Assembly (NCBI GenBank): GCA_910586855.1 | Contig: CAJUJH010000003.1 | Span: 124,001-188,000, forward strand | Source of the DNA: Candidatus Gastranaerophilales bacterium | GTDB taxonomy: Bacteria > Cyanobacteriota > Vampirovibrionia > Gastranaerophilales > Gastranaerophilaceae | DNA length: 64,000 nucleotides | Reading direction: 5' to 3' | Part shown: piece after piece, positions 7,959 through 16,877 of the stretch | Layout of the letters: every line of letters begins with the position of its first letter | How positions within the stretch are numbered: the first letter of the stretch is position 1 | Position numbers and translations under genes: made by a program | The notes under the pieces: model-generated | The model's database searches: none | What the model was told of the DNA's origin: nothing | Seen by the model: only the letters and a program-made list of their open reading frames with translations

Positions 7959-9197
7959 GTGTACAAAGACAAGGTTCTTACAATGATACTTGCAGGCGGA
8001 CAAGGAAAAAGACTCTTCCCTTTAACCCGCGATAGAGCAAAACCCGCTGTTCCTTTTGGCGGCAGATATCGTATCATAGATTTTGTTCTAAATAATTTTG
8101 TAAATTCAGGTTTTTATAAAATAAAAGTATTAACCCAATATAAATCAGACTCCTTAAATAAACATATATCAAGGGGTTGGAACCTTTCAGCTTCGGTTGG
8201 TCAATATGTTGACTGTGTACCAGCGCAAATGAGAACAGACGGCAACTGGTACAAAGGTACGGCAGATGCTATATATCAAAATATTAACCAGATAACAGAC
8301 GGTAATTATGGTAATATTTGCGTCTTTGGAGGCGACCATATCTATAAAATGGATGTCCGCCAAATGCTTGATTACCATAATAAAAAAGAAGCCGACCTTA
8401 CAATCGCTGCAATTCCTATCCCGATTGAACTTGCAAGCGAATACGGCATAATCGAGGTAAATGAAAACTGGCAGTTAACAGGTTTTATCGAAAAACCAAA
8501 AACAGCACCCAAACATATCCCCGGTGTACCAAATATGTGCCTTGCTTCAATGGGAAATTACATTTTTAAATCAGGAATTTTAATTGATGAAGTCTGCAAA
8601 GATTCAAAAGATGAAAATTCTGCCCACGATTTTGGCAAAAACATAATCCCTAATATGCTCTATTCCGGTAAAAAAGTATTCATCTACGATTTTGCAAAAA
8701 ATGAATTTCCGGGAATGACTCCCTCTGAAAAAGGCTACTGGAGAGATGTAGGAAATGTCGACAGTTATTTTCAGGCCAATATGGATTTATTAGACTATGA
8801 CCCTGAATTAAATCTTTATTCAAAAGATTGGCCTTTGCGTACATTTAACTACAATTTCCCTCCCGCAAAATTTATCTGGGATGAAGATAAAAGGGTGGGC
8901 GTTGCTAAAAACTCACTTGTATCTGAAGGATGTATTATATCAGGCGGTTCGCTTTCAGGATGTGTTTTATCACCAAAAGTGCATATCAACAGTTTTTGTA
9001 ATATTTCAAATTCAATCTTGCTTGAAAACGTTAAAGTAGGACGTCATTCAAGAATTAACCGCGCAATCATTGATAAAAACGTAGCAATCCCGCCATATAC
9101 AGAAATCGGATTTAATAGAGAAGAAGACCTTAAACGCGGATTCTTTGTTTCAGAAGGCGGCATTACCGTTGTTCCAAAAGATGCAATAGTGGATTAA
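7959..9197 (+). CDS. glgC: Glucose-1-phosphate adenylyltransferase (ADP-glucose pyrophosphorylase)
   Basis: A 412-residue enzyme making ADP-glucose from ATP and glucose-1-phosphate, the committed step of glycogen synthesis. It shows the nucleotide-binding [38 protein letters not shown] and I-E-K-P-K. A C-terminal left-handed beta-helix regulatory domain begins near residue 290 (S-E-G-C-I-I-S-G-G). The start is GTG 7959, supported by AAAGG 8 nt upstream. No other glycogen gene is in the window. Confidence 0.96.
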   Translation: MYKDKVLTMILAGGQGKRLFPLTRDRAKPAVPFGGRYRIIDFVLNNFVNSGFYKIKVLTQYKSDSLNKHISRGWNLSASVGQYVDCVPAQMRTDGNWYKGTADAIYQNINQITDGNYGNICVFGGDHIYKMDVRQMLDYHNKKEADLTIAAIPIPIELASEYGIIEVNENWQLTGFIEKPKTAPKHIPGVPNMCLASMGNYIFKSGILIDEVCKDSKDENSAHDFGKNIIPNMLYSGKKVFIYDFAKNEFPGMTPSEKGYWRDVGNVDSYFQANMDLLDYDPELNLYSKDWPLRTFNYNFPPAKFIWDEDKRVGVAKNSLVSEGCIISGGSLSGCVLSPKVHINSFCNISNSILLENVKVGRHSRINRAIIDKNVAIPPYTEIGFNREEDLKRGFFVSEGGITVVPKDAIVD

Positions 9198-9319
9198 TAA
9201 CTTGTATTTTAAGTAATATATTGCAATTTGAATCATCATTATAACAAGCTGCGGAATGTTCCTGCTATGTTTATTGTGTATTGAATTATATTAGCACACA
9301 ATAAGAAAAGGAAAGAAAA

Positions 9320-9499
9320 ATGCATTTAAGAGTTAATGTTTGGTTTGAAGATTCAACAACAAGAATGGATATTCCGTCAAAAGATTTAAGAAAGATTCTA
9401 CCGGCTTTCCTGAAAAATGAAGACGACACTATAAAAGCGCAAACTCTTGCAAAACAATTAAACAATTTAATTAATAAACTAAATAAATTTCTTAACTGA
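9320..9499 (+). CDS. Small 59-aa protein, unknown
   Basis: ATG 9320 is preceded by AAAGGAAAG. The ORF encodes 59 residues (M-H-L-R-V-N-V-W-F-E-D-S ... L-N-K-F-L-N), with a short beta-like start and a charged amphipathic helical second half. Codon use matches neighbours and a hairpin follows (GGTGCA/TGCACC, 9506-9523). I do not recognise the family. It sits alone between glgC and the convergent glycine-rich gene. Confidence 0.6.
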   Translation: MHLRVNVWFEDSTTRMDIPSKDLRKILPAFLKNEDDTIKAQTLAKQLNNLINKLNKFLN

Positions 9500-9565
9500 C
9501 CGCAGGGTGCATTTTATTGCACCGTTCTATAACCAAAATAATTTCATTAAAGCCGTAATTTTCAT

Positions 9566-9603
9566 AAAAAAACGGGTATTGAAAGGTTACAAAATCAATA
9601 CCC
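9566..9603 (-). terminator. Rho-independent terminator of the glycine-rich gene
   Basis: GGGTATTGA (9574-9582) and TCAATACCC (9595-9603) form a perfect 9-bp stem. On the minus strand it is followed by T7 (9572-9566). Confidence 0.85.
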
Positions 9604-9631
9604 TAGAAAAATTGTTTATCGTAAATACTTT

Positions 9632-12600
9632 TTAATCTAGTGTCGTACTCTTATATTCAAGAATTACAAAACCGTTTCCGCCTTTGCCGCCGTTTCCTCC
9701 CGTATTATTAAGTACGGCACCACCACCTCCGCCTCCTCCAAATACCCCGTTATTTCCGCTTGCAGAAACTCCTGTATTTGTAATATTGCATATTTCTTCA
9801 TATAAAGGAGATAATATACTGCTTCCGCCACAGCCTGGTCTAATGGGACCGGCTGAATTATTTGTACTATCATTTGCTTTAGCGCTTGCAGCACAGGCAA
9901 TATTACCATCTTTGTCTTTGGTTTTTAATAAGCAGGCAAGATATCCGCCCATGCCACCATAATCGCTGCTGCCTTCCTGTCCCATCACGATATTCATATT
10001 TGATTGCACATATTCTTTATAAAGATTTGAATACCCATTTGGAAGCAGCTTTTTCTCTGCATGGACTCCCGTATCCATTGTGCCATTGTTTCCTTTAATT
10101 CCACCTTTTGCTGTACCCCTTATAGTTTTTCCTCCTGAAATTACGCTGATACTTGTAGTTCCGCCATTTCCATTCTCCCCGATTGTGGATTCTTCAAATA
10201 AATCAGAATCTTCATCATTTTGGGTTTTTAAAACACCGCCGCCTCTGCCAATTCTTATTTTCATAACCCTTTTGCTTGTATCGCCTTCAAGGTTACTTAC
10301 CGTCATCTGTGTAAATTCACCCACGGTACCTCCTCCGCCATTTGAACCGCCCCATTCAATGTATATATAGCCATTAGCGCCTTTACCACCACGACCCGAA
10401 CCAGAACCAAGTACAGTTACGCCTCCTCCGCCGCCTCCGCCTGCACCATAACTATTTGAAGCAGCATCCATTCCATCAGAGTGCACACCGCCGCCAACTC
10501 CGCCTTGTAGTACTGAGCCTTTTAAATCATATGATATACCGCCATTTCCGCCACCAGCACCATTCGACACGATATTTCCTTGACTACCGTTGCCACCTCC
10601 GGTGCCAAAATCAATATTGGTCCAATTATTGTATCTTGCACTACTGCTAAAATTTGTCGTTTTTATGCCACCGCCATAACCGCCGCTATTTTGTATATAT
10701 GTATCATCATTTTCATATTTTCCACCCTTTCCGCCTGATACAGAATATACATTACCTCCAACCGTAATTGAGGTTGCAGTACCGTCATTACCATTCACAT
10801 TATAGACATCTTGTGTTGTTTTATTACCACCAACGCCAATATTCATATTTATTACTTGTCCTGGGGTAACATCTATTTCCCCTATCCAGATTTGTCCGGC
10901 ACCGCCTCCACCGCCAGAATTTGCCTGAACATAGTAATCACATTTTAAACCGTTTGATACAGCAGGGACGTTGTACCATACTTTAATCGCACCTGGCCTA
11001 GCAGGGTCACCAGATACACAGTTTGAATCATTAAATATTCTACTAGCCTCTCCACCTAGTCCACAGCCGCCTCCGCCGCCCTGTGCCCACCCGCAGCCAT
11101 TACTTCCGCCATAGCCTCCGCCGCCTCCGCCGCCGCCAGTTCCTCCTCCGCCAATAACAGAATAACTATTTCCCTCAGTTCCATTTGCACTTCCTTTTCC
11201 ACCGACACCATTTCCACCGCCATACCTGCCACCTGTTCCTGGGGTACCATACGTACCACCTGTTGCGCCAATACCTCCACTGCCTTGATTCCAGCTGCCT
11301 CCGCCAGCACCACCATACCCGCCCCCAGTTATATTACCAAATCCTGCATTTGGACCTCCGCCAATGGCTCCACTTCCGCCTGCACCACCATATGCACCAC
11401 CGCCTGCGCCCCCACCGCCACCTGCGCTATATCCGTTTCCTTCACAACCACTGCCCTGTGTTCCGCTGCCGCCCCCACCACCAACTTGAAATATTATTTT
11501 ACCGCTTGTATTTGCAGCACCAGTCAATATTGTGGTTGCACCACCGCCACCTCCACCGCCACCGGTACCTATGTATTTGCCACCCCCTGCACTCTTGCCG
11601 CCTGCGCCACCATTATTATAATTATAACTCGCACTGCTGCTTCCTCCATTTCCACCCCTGATTGTTGATACACTCTCACTGCCACTTGCATTGCCTCCAC
11701 TATTAGCATTACCGCCGCCAAGAAAGCTGTTGCCACCGGCACCCCCTGGAACAACCGCACCAGCTCCGCCGTAATTGTTATTAATACTACCGCTGGTTTT
11801 AGAACCACTTTTTCCACCTTCACCAACTGCTAAATATATATTAGAAGCAGCAGTTGTGGTATTTAGTGCTTGATTTTCAACATAGCTTCCCGTTCCACCA
11901 GGCATACTATTATAACCTCTGCCACCTCCTGCTCCACATGCAGTCACTTTTGTAAGTGTGACATTTGTTTTTCCATTTCCGCCAACTTTCTTAAAAACTG
12001 TATTTGGCGCAATCTTTGTATCGCTGTCTGATACCATAGTCCATTGATTTATAACACCCGTATTTTTACAGGTAGATGGAAATTCAGGAGCCTTATAATT
12101 ACTTGGCGGGGTTATCTTATCCGCAAACACATATGCTCCCGCCTCTGTTATACTGCCATCAGCACCATTTAATGCAGGTATATCAGCATAACTTGTTTTT
12201 ATGCTACCTCCACCTGACGCCCCTCCACCTCCGGCACCCACCATAAATACCCTCAATTTAGTAACATTTTGAGGCACAGTCCAACTTTGAGAAGACGTAA
12301 ATGTTTTGTTTTCATAATAAGCATCTCCGCCTGCTCCGCCGCCGCCCATCATTGTAATTCTTACCTGGTTTGCATCTATAGGTATGTTAAAATTTGTATC
12401 AGTTGTAAAAACTGAAAAAACAGTATTTTTGTCATAATCTGCTGCTTGGCTCATTACTTTTATATCTGCTTCATTCATCCTCTTTGTCATAACAGGGGCA
12501 AGCGCTGCTAAAAGCAGCGATGCTACCAATAATGCCATAAGCATTTCGACAAGGGAAAAAGCAAAGGATTTTCGGATGGGTAATGCCCATATGGGCAGTT

Positions 12601-12703
12601 TAAGTTTCTTTACATTTAGTTTATAATTAGAAAAACCTGAAATTTTAGACATAAAAGCCTTAGGGCTAAGGAAAGCCCTTGAAACGATGAACAAATTTAA
12701 CAT
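9632..12703 (-). CDS. Very large glycine-rich protein with a prepilin-type N-terminus
   Basis: A 1023-residue protein. Residues 46-75 hold a class III (type IV prepilin) signal, A-F-S-L-V-E-M-L-M-A-L-L-V. Predicted cleavage is A48/F49, Glu53 is at mature +5, and a hydrophobic helix ends in M-T-K-R-M. The rest, from about residue 115, is Gly-rich beta sequence with many G-G-G-G runs and paired motifs such as W-T-V-P-Q-N-V-T-K-L-R-V, which resembles glycine-rich domains of surface proteins. It is therefore probably processed by a PilD-like peptidase and assembled or displayed through a type IV pilus/T2SS-like machinery. It is far larger than ordinary pilins. The start with AAAGG upstream gives a 48-residue leader; ATG 12652 would shorten it to 31. 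Confidence 0.75.
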   Translation of the reverse strand: MLNLFIVSRAFLSPKAFMSKISGFSNYKLNVKKLKLPIWALPIRKSFAFSLVEMLMALLVASLLLAALAPVMTKRMNEADIKVMSQAADYDKNTVFSVFTTDTNFNIPIDANQVRITMMGGGGAGGDAYYENKTFTSSQSWTVPQNVTKLRVFMVGAGGGGASGGGSIKTSYADIPALNGADGSITEAGAYVFADKITPPSNYKAPEFPSTCKNTGVINQWTMVSDSDTKIAPNTVFKKVGGNGKTNVTLTKVTACGAGGGRGYNSMPGGTGSYVENQALNTTTAASNIYLAVGEGGKSGSKTSGSINNNYGGAGAVVPGGAGGNSFLGGGNANSGGNASGSESVSTIRGGNGGSSSASYNYNNGGAGGKSAGGGKYIGTGGGGGGGGATTILTGAANTSGKIIFQVGGGGGSGTQGSGCEGNGYSAGGGGGAGGGAYGGAGGSGAIGGGPNAGFGNITGGGYGGAGGGSWNQGSGGIGATGGTYGTPGTGGRYGGGNGVGGKGSANGTEGNSYSVIGGGGTGGGGGGGGYGGSNGCGWAQGGGGGCGLGGEASRIFNDSNCVSGDPARPGAIKVWYNVPAVSNGLKCDYYVQANSGGGGGAGQIWIGEIDVTPGQVINMNIGVGGNKTTQDVYNVNGNDGTATSITVGGNVYSVSGGKGGKYENDDTYIQNSGGYGGGIKTTNFSSSARYNNWTNIDFGTGGGNGSQGNIVSNGAGGGNGGISYDLKGSVLQGGVGGGVHSDGMDAASNSYGAGGGGGGGVTVLGSGSGRGGKGANGYIYIEWGGSNGGGGTVGEFTQMTVSNLEGDTSKRVMKIRIGRGGGVLKTQNDEDSDLFEESTIGENGNGGTTSISVISGGKTIRGTAKGGIKGNNGTMDTGVHAEKKLLPNGYSNLYKEYVQSNMNIVMGQEGSSDYGGMGGYLACLLKTKDKDGNIACAASAKANDSTNNSAGPIRPGCGGSSILSPLYEEICNITNTGVSASGNNGVFGGGGGGGAVLNNTGGNGGKGGNGFVILEYKSTTLD

Positions 12704-12730
12704 TTTTAGAACCTTTAATTTATATCATAT

Positions 12731-12748
12731 TTGATATAATCATATCAA
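12731..12748. promoter_or_regulatory. Palindrome in the divergent intergenic region
   Basis: TTGATAT (12731-12737) and ATATCAA (12742-12748) form a perfect inverted repeat between the divergent glycine-rich prepilin-like gene and the HTH gene. It is a plausible operator for the adjacent HTH protein. Confidence 0.35.
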
Positions 12749-12799
12749 ATTTAGTATAAAAAATCAACTTTACTCCCTCAATAACATCATTATTGATAT

Positions 12800-13090
12800 A
12801 TGCATGGAAGAGATATAAGCACAAAACATTTAATTAAAGGAATGCTCCTTATGAGAGACATTTCTTTAACAAAACTTGCTGAAGAACTAAACAGGCGCTT
12901 TGGATATTCTTTCACACAGTCAAATCTTTCAAGAAAATTAAACACAGATACAGTTAAATGGAGCGAATTGCGAGACATTACAACAATTCTAGGCTATAAC
13001 ATAAGAATTTCCCCATCTGAAAACTGGGATGGCATTAACACAAACAACTCATCCTCCAAAAAAAGAGAAAATATGACAACAATTCTTTAA
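12800..13090 (+). CDS. Small HTH-domain protein
   Basis: 96 residues. Residues 10-65 form a lambda-repressor-like HTH (M-R-D-I-S-L-T-K-L-A-E-E-L, then S-N-L-S-R-K-L and L-R-D-I-T-T-I-L-G-Y). It resembles small phage- and Firmicute-type proteins described as 'LLM' or HTH-only regulators. The tail is polar and disordered. The start at ATG 12800 lacks an SD; ATG 12851 has AAAGGA upstream but would cut into helix 1. It is divergent from the giant prepilin-like gene, so regulation of that gene is plausible but unproven. Confidence 0.6.
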   Translation: MHGRDISTKHLIKGMLLMRDISLTKLAEELNRRFGYSFTQSNLSRKLNTDTVKWSELRDITTILGYNIRISPSENWDGINTNNSSSKKRENMTTIL

Positions 13091-13142
13091 TTGCTGTATA
13101 ATATTTTTGAAAACCAAATAACAAAAGCAAGGAAGGAATTTT

Positions 13143-13607
13143 ATGGTTAAGCCTTGGAATGAATATTTTTTAGAAATTGCAAAAACCTGCGCTTCAAGGT
13201 CAAATTGTCTAAGGGCACAGGTAGGCGCTGTTATTGTTGGAGAAGATAAAAAAATTAAAGCTACAGGTTACAACGGTACCCCTTCAAAAGTAGTTTCATG
13301 CCTGGAACTTGGGTATTGTTACCGTGTTGAAAATAAAATACCGTCAGGTACAAGATATGAAACCTGCCGCTCAATCCATGCCGAACAAAATGCCATAATC
13401 CAGGCAGGGCAAGATAGATGCAAGGGTGCTACAATGTATATTTACGGGCACAATTTTATCTGCATCCTATGTAAAAGATTTATAGTTCAAGCAGGAATAA
13501 AAGATGTTTATCTGCAAAAAGAAACCGGTGCACCTATTGAATATGTTGATTGCGAACACATAAGAGAAGAACTTTCTAAAGATTTTGCACCAAAAAGCAA
13601 CGTTTAA
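13143..13607 (+). CDS. Deoxycytidylate (dCMP) deaminase
   Basis: 154 residues of the cytidine/deoxycytidylate deaminase fold. H79-A-E81 supplies a zinc ligand and the catalytic Glu; C107 and C110 (I-C-I-L-C-K-R) complete the zinc site. N-G-T-P-S (residues 44-48) and the Cys-rich insert C-L-E-L-G-Y-C fit the ComEB/dCMP deaminase subgroup. It would make dUMP for thymidylate synthesis. A strong SD (AAGGAAGG) precedes ATG 13143. It is monocistronic with a terminator at 13642. Confidence 0.9.
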   Translation: MVKPWNEYFLEIAKTCASRSNCLRAQVGAVIVGEDKKIKATGYNGTPSKVVSCLELGYCYRVENKIPSGTRYETCRSIHAEQNAIIQAGQDRCKGATMYIYGHNFICILCKRFIVQAGIKDVYLQKETGAPIEYVDCEHIREELSKDFAPKSNV

Positions 13608-13641
13608 TACGGTTTTAAGAACAAATTAATAATAAAAATTT

Positions 13642-13676
13642 AAAGACGGGGAGCTAAAAGCACATCCCCGTCTTTT
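13642..13676. terminator. Bidirectional terminator
   Basis: AAAGACGGGGA (13642-13652) and TCCCCGTCTTT (13665-13675) form an 11-bp stem with T-rich ends on both strands. It serves the dCMP deaminase gene on plus and the Hsp20/structured RNA transcript on minus. Confidence 0.85.
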
Positions 13677-13790
13677 GGTTCACTGAAAGAACATTTTTGA
13701 ACCGTTAACAATCCCCTAAACAATCTTGGGTTTCCTTTGTTAAGGTATCCGTTCTTTAGTGCCAACCGGCTCCCCTGAATAAAGGTAGCC
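13677..13790 (-). ncRNA. Candidate structured small RNA, minus strand
   Basis: On the minus strand a 5' hairpin (GGCT 13790-13787 with AGCC 13771-13768) is followed by a long hairpin. Its outer helix pairs 13767-13751 with 13692-13677 (GGTT/AACC, CACT/AGTG, AAAGAAC/GTTCTTT). Its inner helix pairs 13746-13737 with 13711-13701 (ACC, TTAACAA) with one bulged base, and a CCC/GGG tip closes it. The terminator at 13676-13642 would close the transcript. It could be an independent sRNA or the hsp20 3' UTR. It does not match 6S, SRP, tmRNA or RNase P signatures. Confidence 0.4.
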
Positions 13791-13795
13791 TGAAA

Positions 13796-14266
13796 TTATT
13801 TTATATCTATCTTTTTAACCTCTTCATTTTTAGGTTCAACTTTTTTAAGGTTAATATATAATACCCCGTCTTTAAATTCGCTGTCAGCATCTTCTAAACG
13901 TACAGGATGCTCAAGTCTTATATTTCTTGAAAATTTACCGTAACGAAATTCTGAATATTTAATATCAGCCTTTTCTTCCCCATTTTCATTATTTTTTTCA
14001 AACTTTGATTCCGCTGAAATCATAACATTATCAGGCGTTAAAGCTAAAGAGATATTTTCCTTTTTAACACAAGGTAATTCTACTTTTATGTTATAGCATT
14101 CCTTTGTTTCGGAAATTTCAACTGCAGGGCGGAAATTACGTATCATAGGCATATTTGAATCTGATGGTTCAATATCGCCAAATGTATCTTTCAAAAACCT
14201 TTGCAAGTCTTCATGCATATTTTCAAAGAAAAAAGACGGCTCTCTTTTAATAAGGCTGAATCTCAT
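13796..14266 (-). CDS. Small heat-shock protein, Hsp20/alpha-crystallin family
   Basis: 156 residues: a variable N-terminal arm with F-E-N-M-H-E-D-L, then the alpha-crystallin domain from about residue 48 (F-R-P-A-V-E-I-S-E-T-K). It includes I-K-V-E-L-P-C-V-K-K-E-N-I and the Y-G-K-F-S-R-N-I-R-L segment, and ends V-L-Y-I-N-L-K-K. It is an ATP-independent holdase for unfolding proteins. Two SD-like AAAGG motifs precede ATG 14266. A TATAAT lies upstream on the minus strand, but no CIRCE element is visible. Confidence 0.92.
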   Translation of the reverse strand: MRFSLIKREPSFFFENMHEDLQRFLKDTFGDIEPSDSNMPMIRNFRPAVEISETKECYNIKVELPCVKKENISLALTPDNVMISAESKFEKNNENGEEKADIKYSEFRYGKFSRNIRLEHPVRLEDADSEFKDGVLYINLKKVEPKNEEVKKIDIK

Positions 14267-14448
14267 TAACCTTTCCTTTCGTTTGGATTATAGCTATATT
14301 TTGTATCATAAAAAATTATCCCCATCCCCCAACAGGGAAGCTTAAAAGCATTATTGTAAGAATGTTAACTTTTGTAACATAAAGTTTAAATTTTGAAATT
14401 TTTGAAGAGAAATTGTTTTTATTTAATTGTAGGAGTTTAAAAAACAAA

Positions 14449-14775
14449 ATGGCAACACCAATTACAAGTAATTACAATGCATTCCTCGCCTCTGAAATGT
14501 ATCAGACCAAATTCAAGGGCGAAAACGGAAAAAATGCAAATCAATTTAAAAACAACGTTCAGGCACCTAAGGCAAATCCTGAGGTAACCGGGGTAAACCC
14601 GTTTACCAAAGCAGCCCCGATAAGCCACACAGCAGAAGCCTATGAAGGACAAGGTACAGTATCATTTATTGCGCAAAAGAAGGCTCAAATGGCAGAAGTA
14701 GGCTTAGGCGGAAACCCGCATGCTACAGAAACTTTGGGCAACAGACTCAATGTAACCGAATATGATATGTTTTAA
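14449..14775 (+). CDS. Hypothetical protein with an N-terminal F-K-G motif
   Basis: 108 residues from ATG 14449, selected because TAGGAG lies at 14430-14435; a longer frame from 14413 has no SD. The sequence is polar, low in hydrophobics and probably largely disordered: M-A-T-P-I-T-S-N-Y ... T-K-F-K-G-E-N-G ... P-E-V-T-G-V-N-P-F-T-K. The N-terminal F-K-G-(E/N) motif recurs in the unrelated protein starting at 63788. No TM segment or signal peptide. Function unknown. Confidence 0.65.
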   Translation: MATPITSNYNAFLASEMYQTKFKGENGKNANQFKNNVQAPKANPEVTGVNPFTKAAPISHTAEAYEGQGTVSFIAQKKAQMAEVGLGGNPHATETLGNRLNVTEYDMF

Positions 14776-14820
14776 TTTAAACCCTTAAATTCTTGTTTAG
14801 GGTATTTAAAAAATGTAAAT

Positions 14821-14842
14821 AAAAAGCCCCAAAAAATGGGGC
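14821..14842 (-). terminator. Rho-independent terminator on the minus strand
   Basis: GCCCC (14826-14830) and GGGGC (14838-14842) form a hairpin. Read on the minus strand it is followed by T5 (14825-14821). It ends the 14989-15699 transcript, interleaved with the plus-strand terminator at 14878. Confidence 0.65.
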
Positions 14843-14877
14843 ATCTAAAATGAACAATGGAGTAAATTTATTTAAAG

Positions 14878-14907
14878 CACAGGTCATTATAAAGCCCTGT
14901 GTTTTTT
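14878..14907 (+). terminator. Rho-independent terminator
   Basis: CACAGG (14878-14883) pairs with CCTGTG (14896-14901), followed by T6. It ends the 14449-14775 transcript. Confidence 0.75.
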
Positions 14908-14988
14908 GTATTCAATTTTATTTTACCTATGCCTATCTGATTTTTAGCAGCATAGGATAAATTCACAAGCTTAAGCTCTTATGTGGAA

Positions 14989-15699
14989 CTACCCAAAAGT
15001 CTTAAAGCTTGTCTCTACATTTTCTTTAATAACTTTTTGAACACTTTCAATCTCTGTTTCAAGCGCACTATGTTCTGTTTCAAGTCTTTTTAGCTCGCAT
15101 TCCAAAAGCTTATCTGCTCTATGAAATTCTTTAATTCTCTTATCATAAAGACTTTGTGCCTCAGAATCATCCGTTTTATCTTCATTATCCGTAATATACT
15201 GAGCCAGCTTGCTGTCGCTGTACAGCATAGTTTCTAAATCTTTTGTATTGTACTTGCCTATTTGTTCCATATCTTTCATAACAAATAAGAAATTACCTTC
15301 ACGCAGGTTCTTTTCCAGGAAATCTGCATCATTTACATCAGGACATAAAAAATAATCATCCCTTGTTTTACCCTCAGGCATAGGGTCCGGAAGAGAAGGA
15401 ACCACGATTTTATTTGAAGTAGCGGAAACCAAAGACATACTCATACCGCCTTCTTTGTCGCTTCTTATAATGTCATCGTAGTGTAATCTTGCATTATAAT
15501 TTATTGAAGTGCTGTTTTGGTTAGCCTGCCCATACAAAAGGGTTCTGTTTTGCATAGCATCATTGTATTCTTCTGTCCAGCCGTCAACATTTTCAGCAAG
15601 CATCATACGTTGAAACGTAATAGACTGGGCTTGAAATTCATTATTGCTCTTTTGTGCCGTCAGCATTAAGAAGCGGCCTTGGCTTGCAGACATACCCAT
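14989..15699 (-). CDS. Hypothetical coiled-coil protein beginning M-G-M-S-A-S-Q-G-R
   Basis: 236 residues. The N-terminus (M-G-M-S-A-S-Q-G-R-F-L-M-L-T-A) is, from memory, the start of a family recurring in gut Melainabacteria genomes; this could not be checked here. The middle is rich in polar residues. The last 70 residues (D-K-R-I-K-E-F-H-R-A-D-K-L-L-E-C-E-L-K-R) form a predicted coiled coil. No signal peptide or TM helix. The function is not known; the N-terminal pattern could be a sorting or assembly motif. Confidence 0.6.
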   Translation of the reverse strand: MGMSASQGRFLMLTAQKSNNEFQAQSITFQRMMLAENVDGWTEEYNDAMQNRTLLYGQANQNSTSINYNARLHYDDIIRSDKEGGMSMSLVSATSNKIVVPSLPDPMPEGKTRDDYFLCPDVNDADFLEKNLREGNFLFVMKDMEQIGKYNTKDLETMLYSDSKLAQYITDNEDKTDDSEAQSLYDKRIKEFHRADKLLECELKRLETEHSALETEIESVQKVIKENVETSFKTFG

Positions 15700-15833
15700 T
15701 GTTTTAAAGCACTCCTTTGTTCTTTAATTTAAAATTGTCATCTTAGATTTGCCGGATTAATGGCTTATTACATGTTCTATATCGGCACACATTAAATTAA
15801 ACTTTATGATTCTATGAAACACTTTTACAAAAG

Positions 15834-15861
15834 TTTACAAAACAAAATCAAATGCTATAAT
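15834..15861 (+). promoter_or_regulatory. Promoter of the nitrilase-family gene
   Basis: TTTACA (15834-15839) and TATAAT (15856-15861) with a 16-bp spacer, 32 bp before ATG 15893. Confidence 0.6.
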
Positions 15862-15892
15862 TATCTAAAACAAGTGCACGAAGGAGTTTTTA

Positions 15893-16705
15893 ATGGCAGG
15901 AATTTTAAGCATACAGTTTGAGCCGGTATTAAATGAAATTGATAAAAATTTAAAAAAAGTTAAAACTATAATAGAAAATTTTGTAAAAGAAAATGGTAAT
16001 AAAAAGCTTGATTTAATAGTTTTACCTGAATTTTTTACAACAGGGGTTTCGCACAAATATGTCGATTTCCCAACACCAAAAGACGGCGGTGCCCCAATAG
16101 AATTTGTAGCAAATTTTGCAAAAAAATATAGTGTAAATATCGCTGCAGGTACCATAATTACAAAAGAAGACGAAAAGCTCTATAACACTATGTTTGTATT
16201 AAACAGAGAAGGAAAAACCATTGCAAAATATAATAAAATCCACCTTTTTAAATATTTTGGCGGAACAGAAAACTTAAGAATTACACCGGGCGAAAACAAG
16301 CCTGTGGTTGTAGATTTAGACTTTGCAAAAGTCGGTCTTGCAATATGTTTTGATATAAAATACCCGCTCCACTATAAAAAACTCGCACAAAATGGTGCTG
16401 AAATCATTGTAAATCCTGCTGCCTGGGCATATCTAAAAAGTATAAAAGGTCAAAAAGAACAAAATGCAAGGGTATTTAGAGCCCTAAGCATTGCACGCGC
16501 TGCTGAAAACCTTGTATACTTTGTGTCATCAAATGAATGTGGAAACGCAGACCCATTGGGCAATATAGGCAATTCAATGATAATATCTCCAATGGCAGAT
16601 ATTTTAGCCGAAGCCGGCAATGAAGATGATGCAATATACGCAGATATTGATTTAGAACTTGTTAGAACCCTTAAAACTACTACTCCTGTTGCATTTGAGG
16701 AGTAA
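15893..16705 (+). CDS. Carbon-nitrogen hydrolase (nitrilase superfamily)
   Basis: 270 residues with the E-K-C catalytic triad: E46 in L-P-E-F-F, K115 in Y-N-K-I-H-L-F and C152 in A-I-C-F-D-I-K-Y-P. The family hydrolyses amides or nitriles, for example omega-amides or N-carbamoyl compounds. The substrate cannot be set from sequence; the F-K-Y-F-G-G-T-E-N segment after the Lys is typical of omega-amidase/amidohydrolase-type members. SD AAGGAG precedes the ATG. It has its own promoter and stands alone. Confidence 0.88.
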   Translation: MAGILSIQFEPVLNEIDKNLKKVKTIIENFVKENGNKKLDLIVLPEFFTTGVSHKYVDFPTPKDGGAPIEFVANFAKKYSVNIAAGTIITKEDEKLYNTMFVLNREGKTIAKYNKIHLFKYFGGTENLRITPGENKPVVVDLDFAKVGLAICFDIKYPLHYKKLAQNGAEIIVNPAAWAYLKSIKGQKEQNARVFRALSIARAAENLVYFVSSNECGNADPLGNIGNSMIISPMADILAEAGNEDDAIYADIDLELVRTLKTTTPVAFEE

Positions 16706-16877
16706 CCATTAAAACATTGAATATAACTATATTTCAGGCAGTTCAAAACCTGTAGTAAAACAGTCTAAAAAATCTCTTGCAAAGTTAAAACTCTTTAGAA
16801 TATAATAAAAGTGGCTTAGGAGCATCCTTTATATACACCACGGAAATCCCCGCCGCAGTAAGAAAAGGAAGAAGAAA

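Noticed and set aside
10080-10370. Pro-rich plus-strand protein
   Set aside because: Antisense to Gly codons of the prepilin-like gene; no SD.
9664-11826. Long open frames on both strands across the glycine-rich gene
   Set aside because: They are Pro/His- or Val/Glu-rich shadows of the GGN codon repeats, without SDs or recognisable domains.
13642-13790. 6S, SRP, tmRNA or RNase P RNA
   Set aside because: None of the invariant sequence motifs of these RNAs is present, and the size of about 115 nt plus terminator does not suit 6S.
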